Shown piece by piece: positions 43,466 through 55,633 of a stretch of 64,000 nucleotides of DNA. Below the pieces are notes generated by a model. It saw nothing but the letters and a program-made list of their open reading frames with translations, did no database searches and was not told the DNA's origin. Source of the stretch: Prado023 sp963777855 (lineage in GTDB: Bacteria; Actinomycetota; Actinomycetes; S36-B12; CAIYMF01); the NCBI GenBank assembly GCA_963777855.1, contig CAVZRW010000013.1, positions 1-64,000 of the forward strand, given 5' to 3'. A program made the translations under genes and the position numbers. Positions within the stretch are counted from its first letter, which is position 1. Every line of letters begins with the position of its first letter.

Positions 43466-44410
43466 TCAGCCGATGATCGTCAGGGCGCGCGGAACCGCCC
43501 GGAAATGCACGGCCTCGACCTGGCCCATCAGGTCGCCGTCGATCTGCAGGTTGGCCGGGGCATCGGTGCTGAGGGTGAACTCCGACTCGTCGTGCAGCAG
43601 CGTCAGCCCGCCGGCCACCGCACCCCGCCGGCTTCCGCGTAGAAGACGCAGGCCGTACCGGGCGGCCGAGATCGGGCCCAGCGAGTGCGGGGCGAAGACA
43701 TCGAGCCCCAGGTCGAAGGAGGCCCGCGGGCAGGGGTTCAACGGCAGGGGGCCGAAGAAGGTCCAGGGTGCCGTGTTCTGCACGATCACCATCGCAAGGC
43801 CTTCGACGGGCTCCGCCCCGGGCCGGGTCAGCTGGATCGGTGGCGAGTCCTGTGCGGCGCGCAGGTACTCCTGGAACGCGGTCCACGCGTACCGGGTCGG
43901 GGTCGCCGTGCGCCCGCTGGTCCGCTGGTCCTCCATGGAGGCGATCACGTTGGCGTCCAGGCCCATCCCGGCGTTGATGGTGAACCAGTGCGAGACGGCT
44001 TGGCCGTCCAGGGAGAACCGGGCGTTGCCCAGGCCGATCGTGTGGCTGGAGTCGGTGCGCAGGGACTCCAGGATCATGCCGGTGGCCTCGATCGCGTCGT
44101 TGGGGAACCCCAGCGCGCGCGCCATCACGTTGGCCGAGCCGCCCGGGATGGCGGCCAGCATCGGCTGGTGCGTGCCCCCGGAGTTGAGCAGGCCGTTGAC
44201 CACCTCGTTGATCGTGCCGTCGCCGCCGAGGGTGATCAGCAGGTCCAGGCCGTCGGCCGATGCGGCGAGCTCCCGGGCGTGGCCCTTGTGGGTGGTGGTC
44301 ACCACGTCGAGGTCGATCTCGTGGCGCAGGGCTCCGGTGATCACGTCGCGCATGGCGGGCGAGGTGGAGGTCGCGTGCGGATTGGCGATGAGCAGTCCGC
44401 GCGGCTTCAT
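43466..44410 (-). CDS. diacylglycerol kinase family lipid kinase
   Basis: A 314-residue DAGK-catalytic domain protein. Nucleotide loop LITLGGDGTINEVVNGLL, then AIPGGSANVMARALG, and the C-terminal ANLQIDGDLMGQV. It phosphorylates diacylglycerol or a related lipid for phospholipid recycling. The start at ATG 44410 is supported by TAGAGT (44418-44423) 7 bases upstream. Longer in-frame readings cross the divergent gene and are rejected. Confidence 0.9.
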   Translation of the reverse strand: MKPRGLLIANPHATSTSPAMRDVITGALRHEIDLDVVTTTHKGHARELAASADGLDLLITLGGDGTINEVVNGLLNSGGTHQPMLAAIPGGSANVMARALGFPNDAIEATGMILESLRTDSSHTIGLGNARFSLDGQAVSHWFTINAGMGLDANVIASMEDQRTSGRTATPTRYAWTAFQEYLRAAQDSPPIQLTRPGAEPVEGLAMVIVQNTAPWTFFGPLPLNPCPRASFDLGLDVFAPHSLGPISAARYGLRLLRGSRRGAVAGGLTLLHDESEFTLSTDAPANLQIDGDLMGQVEAVHFRAVPRALTIIG

Positions 44411-44441
44411 GGCGCCAACTCTAGGCCCGTAGTCTGCGGCC
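44411..44441. promoter_or_regulatory. divergent leaderless promoters, lipid kinase/membrane protein
   Basis: Within 31 bases, TAGAGT on the minus strand (44418-44423) serves ATG 44410 (7-base gap), and TAGTCT on the plus strand (44430-44435) serves ATG 44442 (6-base gap). Confidence 0.65.
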
Positions 44442-44822
44442 ATGGCTGATCCTGTGCGCCCCCTGGTCCTGATCGCCGGTGCCGAGGCGCTGGCTGCGGG
44501 GGTGCTCACCGTCGTGGTGGGGGCCGTGTCGATGACCGGGCGCACCTCAGGGATCTCGCAGGGCGTGGTGCCGGGGGCCACCGTGGCGCTGTGGGCGCTG
44601 GCGGTTCTCGCGCTTGGCCTGGTGACCTGGGGGCTGGCGCGCCGGCGCCGGGTCGCCCACACCCCGTTCCTGCTCTGCCAGGCCTTCGCCCTGGTCGTGG
44701 CCTGGCCGCTCGTGCGCAGCGGAAGCGCGCTCGACACGGCTGCCGGCGTGGTGCTCGCCGGTGCTGCCGTGGCCGGGCTCGTGATCGGGCTGCGGCCGGG
44801 TGTCCGCCAGGCGCTCGGCTGA
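44442..44822 (+). CDS. small integral membrane protein
   Basis: A 126-residue protein with four predicted membrane helices (for example ALAAGVLTVVVGAVSM, VALWALAVLALGLVTWGLA, FALVVAWPLV and GVVLAGAAVAGLVIGL). No recognised family motif. It lies in the whiB1 neighbourhood, where mycobacteria also encode a small membrane protein (Rv3217c); true orthology is uncertain. The start is leaderless. Confidence 0.75.
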   Translation: MADPVRPLVLIAGAEALAAGVLTVVVGAVSMTGRTSGISQGVVPGATVALWALAVLALGLVTWGLARRRRVAHTPFLLCQAFALVVAWPLVRSGSALDTAAGVVLAGAAVAGLVIGLRPGVRQALG

Positions 44823-44873
44823 GCCTCTCCAGGCGGCCGATGCGCGGGACCGCGGGTGCCGCGGCCGCGGCGG

Positions 44874-45871
44874 TCAGTCGGTGGCCTCGACGAGCCCGCT
44901 GCGCAACTGGGCCAGGGACTTGGCGAGCAGCCGTGAGACGTGCATCTGGGAGACGCCGATCCGCTCTGCGATCTGCGCCTGCGTCATGTTCTCGTAGAAG
45001 CGCATGTGCAGGATGCGCTGCTCGCGAACCGGCAGGGTGGCCAGCAGCGGGTTGAGGGTCTCGCGGGTCTCCACCTCCCCGAGCTGGGGGTCGTGGTCGC
45101 CGAGGGTCTCGGCCAGCGTGGAGCCGGTGTCGGACCCGTCGGAGGTGGCCGCGTCCAGGGAGAGCGTGGAGTAGGCCTGCGCGGACTCCATCCCCTCGAG
45201 GACCTCGTCCTCGGTGATGCCCAGGTGTGCCGCGAGCTCGGCGACCGTCGGGGAGCGGCCCGTGCTCTGGCTGAGCTCGGCGGTGGCCCGGCTCAGGGAC
45301 AGGCGCAGCTCCTGCAGCCGCCGCGGCACGCGGATGGCCCACCCCTTGTCGCGGAAGTGGCGCTTGATCTCGCCGACCATGGTCGGGGTGGCGAAGGTGG
45401 AGAACTCCACCCCGCGGTCGGGCTCGAAGCGGTCGACCGCCTTGAGCAGGCCGATGGTGGCCACCTGGGTCAGGTCGTCCAGCGGCTCGCCGCGGTCGCG
45501 GAACCGGCGGGCGAGGAAGGCGGCCAGCGGCAGGTGCATCGTGACGAGCTCGTCGCGGGCGCTGGCGCGGCGGGGGTCGTCCTCGTCGAGGTCGGCCAGC
45601 ATCGCGATCAGCTCGCGCTCCCGGGTGCGGTCCCGCGTGGACCAGCGCGGCTCGCTGGCGGCGGGTTCCTCCTCGGGTTCCGCGTCGGTGACGGGGGTGG
45701 CCCCGGCGGTGTCGGGGTCTGCCGGACGGACGGCGGGCGGGGCGCCGCGGGCGTGGGGGCGGCGGAGACGGGGTCTGGGGTGTCGGGTCGCGCGGCGGGG
45801 TCATCGGCCGGGCCGGCGGCGGGCTCGTCAACCGATGCGGTGGGCTCGCGCGGAACCGAGTGGTCGCTCAC
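44874..45871 (-). CDS. SigB/SigF/SigG-type sigma factor with Pro/Ala-rich extension, one frameshift
   Basis: About 332 residues. The core (from about residue 90) is a group 3 stress sigma factor: LPLAAFLARRFRDRGEPLDD, GLLKAVDRFEPDRGVEFSTF, ATPTMVGEIKRHFRDKGW, and region 4 LPVREQRILHMRFYENMTQAQ. The N-terminal Pro/Ala/Asp-rich extension starts at GTG 45871 in another frame; one base appears missing near 45740. GTG 45871 overlaps the stop of the RsbW-like gene. If the shift is ignored, the core would start at ATG 45602. Confidence 0.87.
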
Positions 45872-46260
45872 GGCCGCTGCGCCTCGGTTCGGTGCACCGC
45901 CATCGAGATCGTCAGGCGCCGGTCGGCCGAGACGGTGGCCACCACCTCGTCGACCAGTGCGGTGAGCACCGTCCAGGTGAAGGTGTCGCGCTCCAGGGCC
46001 CGGCCGTGCACGGTGGGCGCCGACATCTCGACGCGCATGCCGTCCGGGGCATCGGGCGTGAAGCGCACGTCGAGCACGGCGCCGTCGGCGGCGTCGCCGA
46101 GCAGCAGTGCGGCGGCCTCGTCGACGGCCAGCTTCACGTCCTCGATCCGGTCGATCGTGAAGTCCAGTCGCGCACACATCGCGGAGACGGCCGCGCGCAC
46201 GAGCACCACGAACGCGCTGTTGGCCGGGATCCGCAGCGTGACGGCCGGGTCGATGTCCAC
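45868..46260 (-). CDS. RsbW-like anti-sigma regulatory factor
   Basis: A 130-residue GHKL ATPase-fold protein of the RsbW/SpoIIAB/UsfX group, directly upstream of and overlapping its sigma factor, as in the mycobacterial rsbW-sigF operon. The N-box region reads DVKLAVDEAAALLL: the Glu is present, but the Asn usual four residues later is Leu, so kinase activity toward an anti-anti-sigma factor is doubtful. The start at GTG 46260 is leaderless, TAGCGT (46268-46273) 7 bases upstream. Confidence 0.82.
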   Translation of the reverse strand: MDIDPAVTLRIPANSAFVVLVRAAVSAMCARLDFTIDRIEDVKLAVDEAAALLLGDAADGAVLDVRFTPDAPDGMRVEMSAPTVHGRALERDTFTWTVLTALVDEVVATVSADRRLTISMAVHRTEAQRP

Positions 46261-46392
46261 GGCGGCCACGCTAGCCCAATCCGAGTGCCACCGGCGCGCA
46301 GCCGCGGTGCCCCGGCCCGTTCGGGTGCATGCTTGGACCGGTGCGTGGCCGGTGTCCGGCCGGTGCCCGGAACCGACGGTGGGAGGGATGCG

Positions 46393-47450
46393 ATGCGGGT
46401 CCTGTACGTGTGCACGGCCAACATCTGCCGCTCGGCCTCGGCGGCGCAACTGCTGGCAGATCGGCTCGCTGCGGATCCGATCCTCGGGGCGCTGACCGCC
46501 GAGGTGGGTCGCGGCGTGGGGGGGTCCCGCCCGGGGGCACTCGGGATCGACATCGGCTCTGCGGGCACCCACGCCCTCGTGGGAGCATCCGGCTGCTCCG
46601 TGGCGCCGGCGCTGGCGACCTCAGCCGACACGCATGCCGCACGGGCGCTGACCCCTGCGCTGATCGGGGCCGCGGACCTGGTGCTGGCCGCCGCCCGGGA
46701 CCATCGCGCGGTGATCGTCTCGATGGACCACGCTGCGCGCCCGCGCACGTTCACGATCCGGCAGGCGGGGCGGATCGCCGCCTGGCTGGCAGGGAACGGG
46801 ATGGTGCAGGCCGCCCGGGAGCGCGCGGAGTTCCAGCGGGCGCAGATCGCGGGGCTCGAGGCGCCCGGGGTCGAGGCGGCCGCAGTCGGGTTGGATGGAG
46901 CCCAGGGTCGAGGCGCCGGGGTCGAGGCGGCCGCAGTCGGGATGGATGGAGTTCAGGCGGCAGGGGTTCAGGCGGCCGGGGTCGGTTCGGCAGGGGTTCA
47001 GCGGCCGGGGTCAGTTCGGCGGGGGTGGAGGCGGCGGGGGTTCGCCTGCCGACCCCGGACTCCACCCGCGCCGCATGCACCGGCGACCCCGCCGCCGGGA
47101 CCCCCTCCGCGCGGACCCCATCCGCTTGGGCGCAGCGCTTCGCCGCGGGGGATCCGCGGGCCCACGTGCTACCGCTGCCCGCCGACCCCGAGGCCCGATG
47201 GAGCTGGATGGTCGCCGAGATGGACGCGGCTCGCGGGATGGCCGTGGCCATGGCGGCCCCGGCCGCTGCGCCGGCCCGTCGATGGCGCTTCCGGGGACCC
47301 GCGTCCGATCCGCTGGCCCACGTCTCGCCGGATGACGTCCCCGACCCGCACGTGCGCGGCACCACGCTGCACGCGGTGGCCTACGAGCAGATCGTGGAGT
47401 CCACCGACTCCCTGCTCGACCTCATGCGCGCGGTCGTGGCTGAGCGCTGA
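46393..47450 (+). CDS. low-molecular-weight protein tyrosine phosphatase-like protein with repeat insertion, one frameshift
   Basis: About 350 residues. The N-terminal LMW-PTP fold has the catalytic loop Cys7-x5-Arg13 (YVCTANICRSA). A Gly/Val/Ala-rich repetitive linker (encoded 46867-47010) follows, then a C-terminal segment (VLPLPADPEARWSWMVAEMD, DDVPDPHVRG and ESTDSLLDLM) that corresponds to the tail of normal LMW phosphatases. The frame changes inside the repetitive stretch near 47000 (net loss of one base). GGGAGGG precedes ATG 46393. Homologues act in exopolysaccharide or stress signalling; the target here is unknown. Confidence 0.78.
46867..47010 (+). repeat. in-gene direct repeats (51-base and about 30-base units)
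   Basis: The segment GGTCGAGGCGGCCGCAGTCG recurs with its flanks 51 bases apart (about 46868 and 46919). It is followed by two copies of GCAGGGGTTCAG-type units at about 46960 and 46990. They lie in the linker of the phosphatase gene, where the frame is disturbed. Confidence 0.75.
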
Positions 47451-47460
47451 ACGGTGACGC

Positions 47461-47474
47461 CCGACCGCGGTCGG
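47461..47474. terminator. palindrome between convergent genes, possible terminator
   Basis: CCGACCGCGGTCGG is a perfect 14-base palindrome in the 25-base gap between the phosphatase and acetyltransferase stops. With no loop it would make only a short hairpin, so the role is uncertain. Confidence 0.35.
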
Positions 47475-47475
47475 A

Positions 47476-48123
47476 TCAGGACCCGGTTGGGCCGACGGTG
47501 GGGCCCGCGGCCACCGAGCGCAGGGCCTCGGCGCTGAGCCGGTGCACGGTCCACTCGTCCATCGCCGTGGCCCCGAGCGACTCGTAGAAGCCGATCGCCG
47601 GCTCGTTCCAGTCGAGCACCCACCACTCGAGTCGTCCGTACCCGCGTTCCACGCAGAGCGCAGCGAGGGTGGACATCAGCAGCTGGCCGTAGCCCGCCCC
47701 GCGGAACCGGGGGCGCACGTACAGGTCCTCGAGGTAGATGCCATGGGTTCCCAGCCAGGTCGAGGCGTTGAGGAACCAGAGCGCGAAGCCGGCCAGGCCG
47801 CACCCGTCTGGGGCCGGGATGACGTGGCAGTAGGCCGAGGCCCGTCCGTTCGGGGTGGAGGTGCCGAAGAGCAGCTCGTGGAGCGACTCCTCGGTGGCGA
47901 CGACCTGATCGAGGCTGCGCTCGTAGTCGGCGAGCTCACGCACCAGCGCGAGGATCTCGGGCACATCGGCGGGCTGTGCGGGACGGACCACCTGCCGGGC
48001 AGAGGCGTTGGACGCAAGATGTCCTGGTCCTCCGTCGGGTCCCGACTCGGGAACGAGCGAACCGGGGGCGCCGGGGGTCGTGTGACCCTCCAGCGCCCCC
48101 GGTTGTGGAGACTGCGCGCTCAC
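47476..48123 (-). CDS. GNAT family N-acetyltransferase
   Basis: A 215-residue protein with an N-terminal low-complexity stretch of about 45 residues and a GNAT domain: IYLEDLYVRPRFRGAGYGQL (acetyl-CoA loop R-x-x-G-x-G) and WWVLDWNEPAIGFYESLGA, the pattern of diamine N-acetyltransferases. The GTG start overlaps the sodN stop (GTGA, 48120-48123), so it is translationally coupled to the nickel superoxide dismutase gene. The acceptor is not known. Confidence 0.85.
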   Translation of the reverse strand: MSAQSPQPGALEGHTTPGAPGSLVPESGPDGGPGHLASNASARQVVRPAQPADVPEILALVRELADYERSLDQVVATEESLHELLFGTSTPNGRASAYCHVIPAPDGCGLAGFALWFLNASTWLGTHGIYLEDLYVRPRFRGAGYGQLLMSTLAALCVERGYGRLEWWVLDWNEPAIGFYESLGATAMDEWTVHRLSAEALRSVAAGPTVGPTGS

Positions 48124-48518
48124 GCCTTCTTGGTCTCCCAGAAGATCTCGGCGATCTCGTCGATCTTGGCCAGCAGCGAGTCGGCCACGGCGACGTCGTT
48201 GGTGCCCTTGGTGCCGCCGGCTCCCGCGAGTTTCGTGGCCTCGTTGAACAGGCTGTTGAGCTGGGGGTAGGCCTCGAAGTGCGGGGCCTTGAAGTAGTCG
48301 GTCCACAGCACCCAGAGGTGGTGCTTGACCTCGTCGGAGCGCTGCTCCTTGATGGCGACGGCGCGGGCCCTGAAGTCCGCGTCGTCGGAGGCGGCGTACT
48401 TGACCATGCACGCCTTGACCGACTCGGCCTCGAGGCGGGCCTGGGCGGGGTCGTAGATGCCGCAGGGCAGGTCGCAGTGGGCGTGGACGGTGGTGCGCGG
48501 GGCGAGGAACGAGAACAT
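48120..48518 (-). CDS. sodN: nickel superoxide dismutase precursor
   Basis: A 132-residue precursor. The nickel hook His-Cys-Asp-Leu-Pro-Cys-Gly starts at His14; removal of the first 13 residues (MFSFLAPRTTVHA) makes His14 the new N-terminus that, with Cys15 and Cys19, binds nickel. The remaining four-helix sequence (VKHHLWVLWTDYFKAPHFE and others) matches NiSOD. It dismutates superoxide in the cytoplasm. The maturation protease gene sodX is divergent 126 bases away. GGAGG precedes ATG 48518. In streptomycetes sodN is nickel-induced through Nur; no clear Nur box was identified here. Confidence 0.97.
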   Translation of the reverse strand: MFSFLAPRTTVHAHCDLPCGIYDPAQARLEAESVKACMVKYAASDDADFRARAVAIKEQRSDEVKHHLWVLWTDYFKAPHFEAYPQLNSLFNEATKLAGAGGTKGTNDVAVADSLLAKIDEIAEIFWETKKA

Positions 48519-48644
48519 GGGGCCTCCGGGTCGGGTCGGTGCGGTCGGGCGTTCGGCGTGCGTCAGTCGTGCGCGCGGGGTCGACCTCGTGTGCTGCCTC
48601 AGTTGCTGCAGGTGTCCCGCGCAGGTGTGGGCCACACTACGCCA

Positions 48645-48944
48645 GTGCTCGGATTTCGCTACCTGGCCGTCGCCGGGGCCTCGATGGAGCCCGGGCTGCG
48701 CGCCGGTGACTGGGTGCTGGCCCGCACGGATGGCGAGGCCCGGGTCGGCCAGGTGGTGGTCGTGGAGCATCCGACGCGGCCCGGGATGCTGCTGGTCAAG
48801 CGCCTGGCCGAGCGCCGGCCCGACGGCTACTGGGTCGTGGGTGACTCCCCGGCTGCCTCGACCGACTCGCGTCACTTCGGCGCGGTGCCCGCGGTCGTGG
48901 GCCGCGTGATCTGGCGTGTGCGCCCCTGGGGCCGGATCCGCTGA
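48645..48944 (+). CDS. sodX: nickel superoxide dismutase maturation protease SodX
   Basis: A 99-residue S26 (signal peptidase-like) protease without a membrane anchor. Catalytic Ser in VAGASMEPGLRAGDWVL and Lys in MLLVKRLAERR; VVGDSPAASTDSRHFG is the conserved C-terminal box. SodX removes the SodN leader to free the nickel-binding His. GTG 48645 is leaderless, CACACT (48633-48638) 6 bases upstream. The divergent sodN-sodX arrangement fits co-regulation. Confidence 0.93.
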   Translation: MLGFRYLAVAGASMEPGLRAGDWVLARTDGEARVGQVVVVEHPTRPGMLLVKRLAERRPDGYWVVGDSPAASTDSRHFGAVPAVVGRVIWRVRPWGRIR

Positions 48945-49120
48945 CTCCCGGGGCGCGGCCCGGCTGGGCAGCACGGAGGTCCCGATCGACGCGGGCATCG
49001 GCCCCACGGCTGCGTCATCCGCCCAATGGCGGTTCCGCCACGCCCCGGTCCGCCCGGCCCCGCCCCCCGGGCCCTCCGCCTCGGCCGGCTCGTCCTCGTT
49101 CTCGGTGATCGCGGCCTCAC

Positions 49121-49167
49121 AAATGCGGATCGGACCGTACTCCTCCGCTGACTTGAAGGAGGAGTCC
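49121..49167 (+). repeat. hairpin repeat, left copy, flanking DUF559 copy 2
   Basis: AATGCGGATCG, then ACTCCTCC (49139-49146) pairing perfectly with GGAGGAGT (49158-49165), loop ending TTGAA. A related copy in the same orientation is at 50392-50437, beyond the other end of the gene. The 294-base gap holding it contains no gene. Confidence 0.6.
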
Positions 49168-49238
49168 GCCGGCGACTCGGCGACGCGCAGCGGGGCGGTC
49201 CACAGGCCCGGAGCACAGGTCTTCACAGGGGGCGGACC

Positions 49239-50177
49239 ATGACGAACCATCTCGTCATGCCGACACACCGGATCGCCGAGCGCCACCCGGTGCCCGCTGA
49301 CGGGTTGCAGCCCACTGTGGCCCTGCATCAGGACGGGGTCTTCACGCGAGTCCAGGCACGCGCCGATGGCTGGTCGGATTGGTCCCAGAGGCGGCTCATC
49401 AGCGCGGGCCAGTGGCGCCAGCTCACCCCGTCGGTGCTGGTGGGGCGACACGTCGAAGTCGGTGCGTGGCAACGTGCACGCGCCGTCTGGCTGGAGAACG
49501 GAAGGATCCCCAGCCATGCGACTGCTGGTGCACTCTGGGGTCTCGCCGTCCCGACCCAGTTGCACGGCATCAGTGGCTCAGGTCGCAGCGTGACCGGCGT
49601 GGTGGACCACCGGATGTCGGTTGAGGGCTCCGAACTGATCGAGGTCTTCGGGATGACGGTAACCGGCTTTGGGCGCACCCTGACCGACCTCCTGTGCGCG
49701 ACGGATCCAAGCGAGGCCGTCGAGTGGGTCACCGACGGCATGCGTCGGGGCATCCTGGACGTCAAGGACCTGGAGATGGCCGCCGCGGCAGCTGGAAGGC
49801 GGCCGGGATCGCGTAGGGCGCGCTCAATTGCCCAGTCGTGTGTCGGTCGGCCGTTCTCCGCGCTGGAGTGGAGGTTCCACCGCCTGGCCATGCGGATCCC
49901 CGGCGAGTGGAAGTTCAACGTGCCGATCCGTGACGCCGAGGGCGTGATCGGCCTCGTCGATGCCCTTCATGTCCCCAGCGGCACGGTGATCGAGCTCGAC
50001 GGAGAGGCGTACCACGGCCCTGCCCGGTTCCAGGCTGACCGTTCGCGCGATCAGCGGTTGGTTGCGGCGGGGTACGTGGTGCTGCGGTTCACGTGGGCGG
50101 ACGTGGAGAATCGCGAGGAGTACGTGCGCGCGGTCATCCTTCGGACTATCGCGGCTCGCCGGCGTCGCCCCGCTTGA
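49239..50177 (+). CDS. AbiEi-type N-domain plus DUF559 endonuclease-fold protein, copy 2
   Basis: A 312-residue paralogue of the protein at 3029-3958 with the same architecture. The AbiEi-like winged helix has DGVFTRVQARADGWSDWSQR and ATAGALWGLAVPTQLHG. The middle segment TVTGFGRTLTDLLCA matches the SMRTLTDLLCS-type segment of copy 1. The DUF559 domain has VIELDGEAYHGPARFQADRS, then RDQRLVAAGYVVLRFTWAD. No toxin partner is adjacent. Base composition is a little less GC-rich than its neighbours. Both sides carry a related hairpin repeat (49121-49167 and 50392-50437), which suggests a mobile or cassette-like unit. Confidence 0.8.
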   Translation: MTNHLVMPTHRIAERHPVPADGLQPTVALHQDGVFTRVQARADGWSDWSQRRLISAGQWRQLTPSVLVGRHVEVGAWQRARAVWLENGRIPSHATAGALWGLAVPTQLHGISGSGRSVTGVVDHRMSVEGSELIEVFGMTVTGFGRTLTDLLCATDPSEAVEWVTDGMRRGILDVKDLEMAAAAAGRRPGSRRARSIAQSCVGRPFSALEWRFHRLAMRIPGEWKFNVPIRDAEGVIGLVDALHVPSGTVIELDGEAYHGPARFQADRSRDQRLVAAGYVVLRFTWADVENREEYVRAVILRTIAARRRRPA

Positions 50178-50391
50178 ACGCCGAGCAGCGTCACTTTGGC
50201 CGCCGGATCCGCTGGCGAACGCTGCAAGGCCCTCGCTGACAGGCACCCTCCGGGCCCGTCCACCTCAGGGGTGGGCGGGCTCGTGTCGTTGAACCCGGCC
50301 CTGGGGGGCCGATCGGCAGTGGTCCAACAGAGATCGCGGCGCCGGCCCGCATGCCGTTCTCCATCCGCGTTTCCGAGGCCTGCCTCCTCGC

Positions 50392-50437
50392 GAATGCGGA
50401 TCGACGTGGACCCCTCCTCGGATTCGAAGGAGGAGTC
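50392..50437 (+). repeat. hairpin repeat, right copy, flanking DUF559 copy 2
   Basis: AATGCGGATCG (50393-50403), then CTCCTC (50414-50419) pairing with GAGGAG (50430-50435), and TTCGAAGGAGGAGTC at the end against CTTGAAGGAGGAGTC in the left copy. It is the only notable element in the 325-base gap 50178-50502. Confidence 0.6.
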
Positions 50438-50502
50438 GCGGTGGGGAGCGAGCTGCGGCGGGGGTCAGGGGGCTGGGGCCGGCGCACGTGCGCCGGGCCG
50501 GG

Positions 50503-51465
50503 TCAGTTCGTGAGTACGAGCTTGCCGAAGACCTCGCCGGACTGCATCTCGCGCAGGGCCTCGGCGGCCTCGGCCAGGGGGAGCTCGCGGTCGATCAGGG
50601 GGCGCAGGCCGGTGGCCCCGCACATCGCCACCAGCTGGGCGAGCTCGTCGCGGGTGCCCATCGTCGAGCCGACCACCGACAGCTGCAGGAAGAAGATCCG
50701 CGAGAGGTCCGCCGGCGGCTGCGACCCGGACGTGGCTCCGGAGATGACCACGCGGCCACCGGGCTTGAGGGACTTCAGCGAGTGCGACCACGTCGCCGCC
50801 CCCACGCTCTCGAGCACCACGTCGACCCGCTCGGGCAGCCGCGCGCCGGACTCGAAGGCCTCGTGCGCCCCGAGCTCGAGGGCCCGGGCGCGCTTGGCCT
50901 CGTCGCGCGAGGTGACCCAGACCCGGTAGCCGGCCTGGCGGGCCAGCATGATCAGCGCCGTCGAGACCCCACCACCGGCGCCCTGCACGAGCACCGTCTG
51001 GCCCGGCTGGAGACCGGAGCGCGTGAACAGCATCCGGTAGGCGGTCAGCCACGCCGTCGGCAGGCAGGCGGCCTCTGCCCAGGTGAGCCCGGCCGGCTTG
51101 GGCACCAGGTTGCGCCGGGGCACGGCGACCCGCTCGGCGAAGGTGCCCTGGTGCTTCTCGGAGAGCAGCGAGCGCCCCGGGTCGAGGGTCTCGTCGGCGA
51201 ACTGTCCGTCGGTGATCACGCCGTGGACGATCACCTCGTTGCCCTCGGGGTCAGTGCCGGCGGCGTCGCACCCCAGGATCATCGGCAGCCGGTCGGCGGT
51301 GATGCCGACCCCGCGCAGGGTCCACAGGTCGTGGTGGTTCACGCTGGTCGCGCGCACGTCGACCACCACCCACCCGTCGGGCGCCACCGGCTCGGGATGC
51401 TCGCCCAGGCGCAGCCCGGCCAGGGGATCCTCGGGGTGGAAGGCGACAGCGCTGGCGGCGAACAT
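50503..51465 (-). CDS. zinc-type MDR family quinone/alcohol oxidoreductase
   Basis: A 320-residue medium-chain reductase/dehydrogenase: N-terminal GroES-like domain (VVVDVRATSVNHHDLWTLRG, ILGCDAAGTD), then a Rossmann domain with TVLVQGAGGGVSTALIMLAR. The catalytic-zinc Cys is absent, as in quinone oxidoreductases, although annotation as alcohol dehydrogenase is common. The start is leaderless, CAGGAT (51473-51478) 7 bases before ATG 51465. It diverges from kgd. Confidence 0.87.
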   Translation of the reverse strand: MFAASAVAFHPEDPLAGLRLGEHPEPVAPDGWVVVDVRATSVNHHDLWTLRGVGITADRLPMILGCDAAGTDPEGNEVIVHGVITDGQFADETLDPGRSLLSEKHQGTFAERVAVPRRNLVPKPAGLTWAEAACLPTAWLTAYRMLFTRSGLQPGQTVLVQGAGGGVSTALIMLARQAGYRVWVTSRDEAKRARALELGAHEAFESGARLPERVDVVLESVGAATWSHSLKSLKPGGRVVISGATSGSQPPADLSRIFFLQLSVVGSTMGTRDELAQLVAMCGATGLRPLIDRELPLAEAAEALREMQSGEVFGKLVLTN

Positions 51466-51592
51466 GGCCCCGATCCTGCCAGACCCCGCGATGCCCGTCG
51501 GGGTAGCCTTGGGGTGTGCGCGGGCGGTGCTCCGCCCGCCGGTGAGATCTGGGCGCCCAGCGCGCTCAGACAGCGGGCGAGAGGCAGCCGTC

Positions 51593-55435
<3,843 letters not shown>

Positions 55436-55445
55436 GGGGCCGGAC

Positions 55446-55622
55446 GTGTACGACACCGATCGCGGCATCGAGGAGCTCGTCGCCCGCCGGGGCGGCGAGG
55501 AGGTCACCCTGGAGTGGCTGGCCGGCCAGCTGGTCACGTTCGTCGACCTGAACCCCCAGTTCGAGACCGCCGTCGAGCGCCTGGCCAGCTGGCTGGCGCG
55601 CGACGACGACGAGGTGGAGTAG
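55446..55622 (+). CDS. DUF6104 family small protein
   Basis: A 58-residue acidic protein (DTDRGIEELVARRGGEEVTL, ending in LASWLARDDDEVE) matching the small actinobacterial DUF6104 family. It starts with GTG 10 bases after the kgd stop and is probably co-transcribed with it. Function unknown. Confidence 0.82.
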   Translation: MYDTDRGIEELVARRGGEEVTLEWLAGQLVTFVDLNPQFETAVERLASWLARDDDEVE

Positions 55623-55633
55623 GCGGGGCGGGC

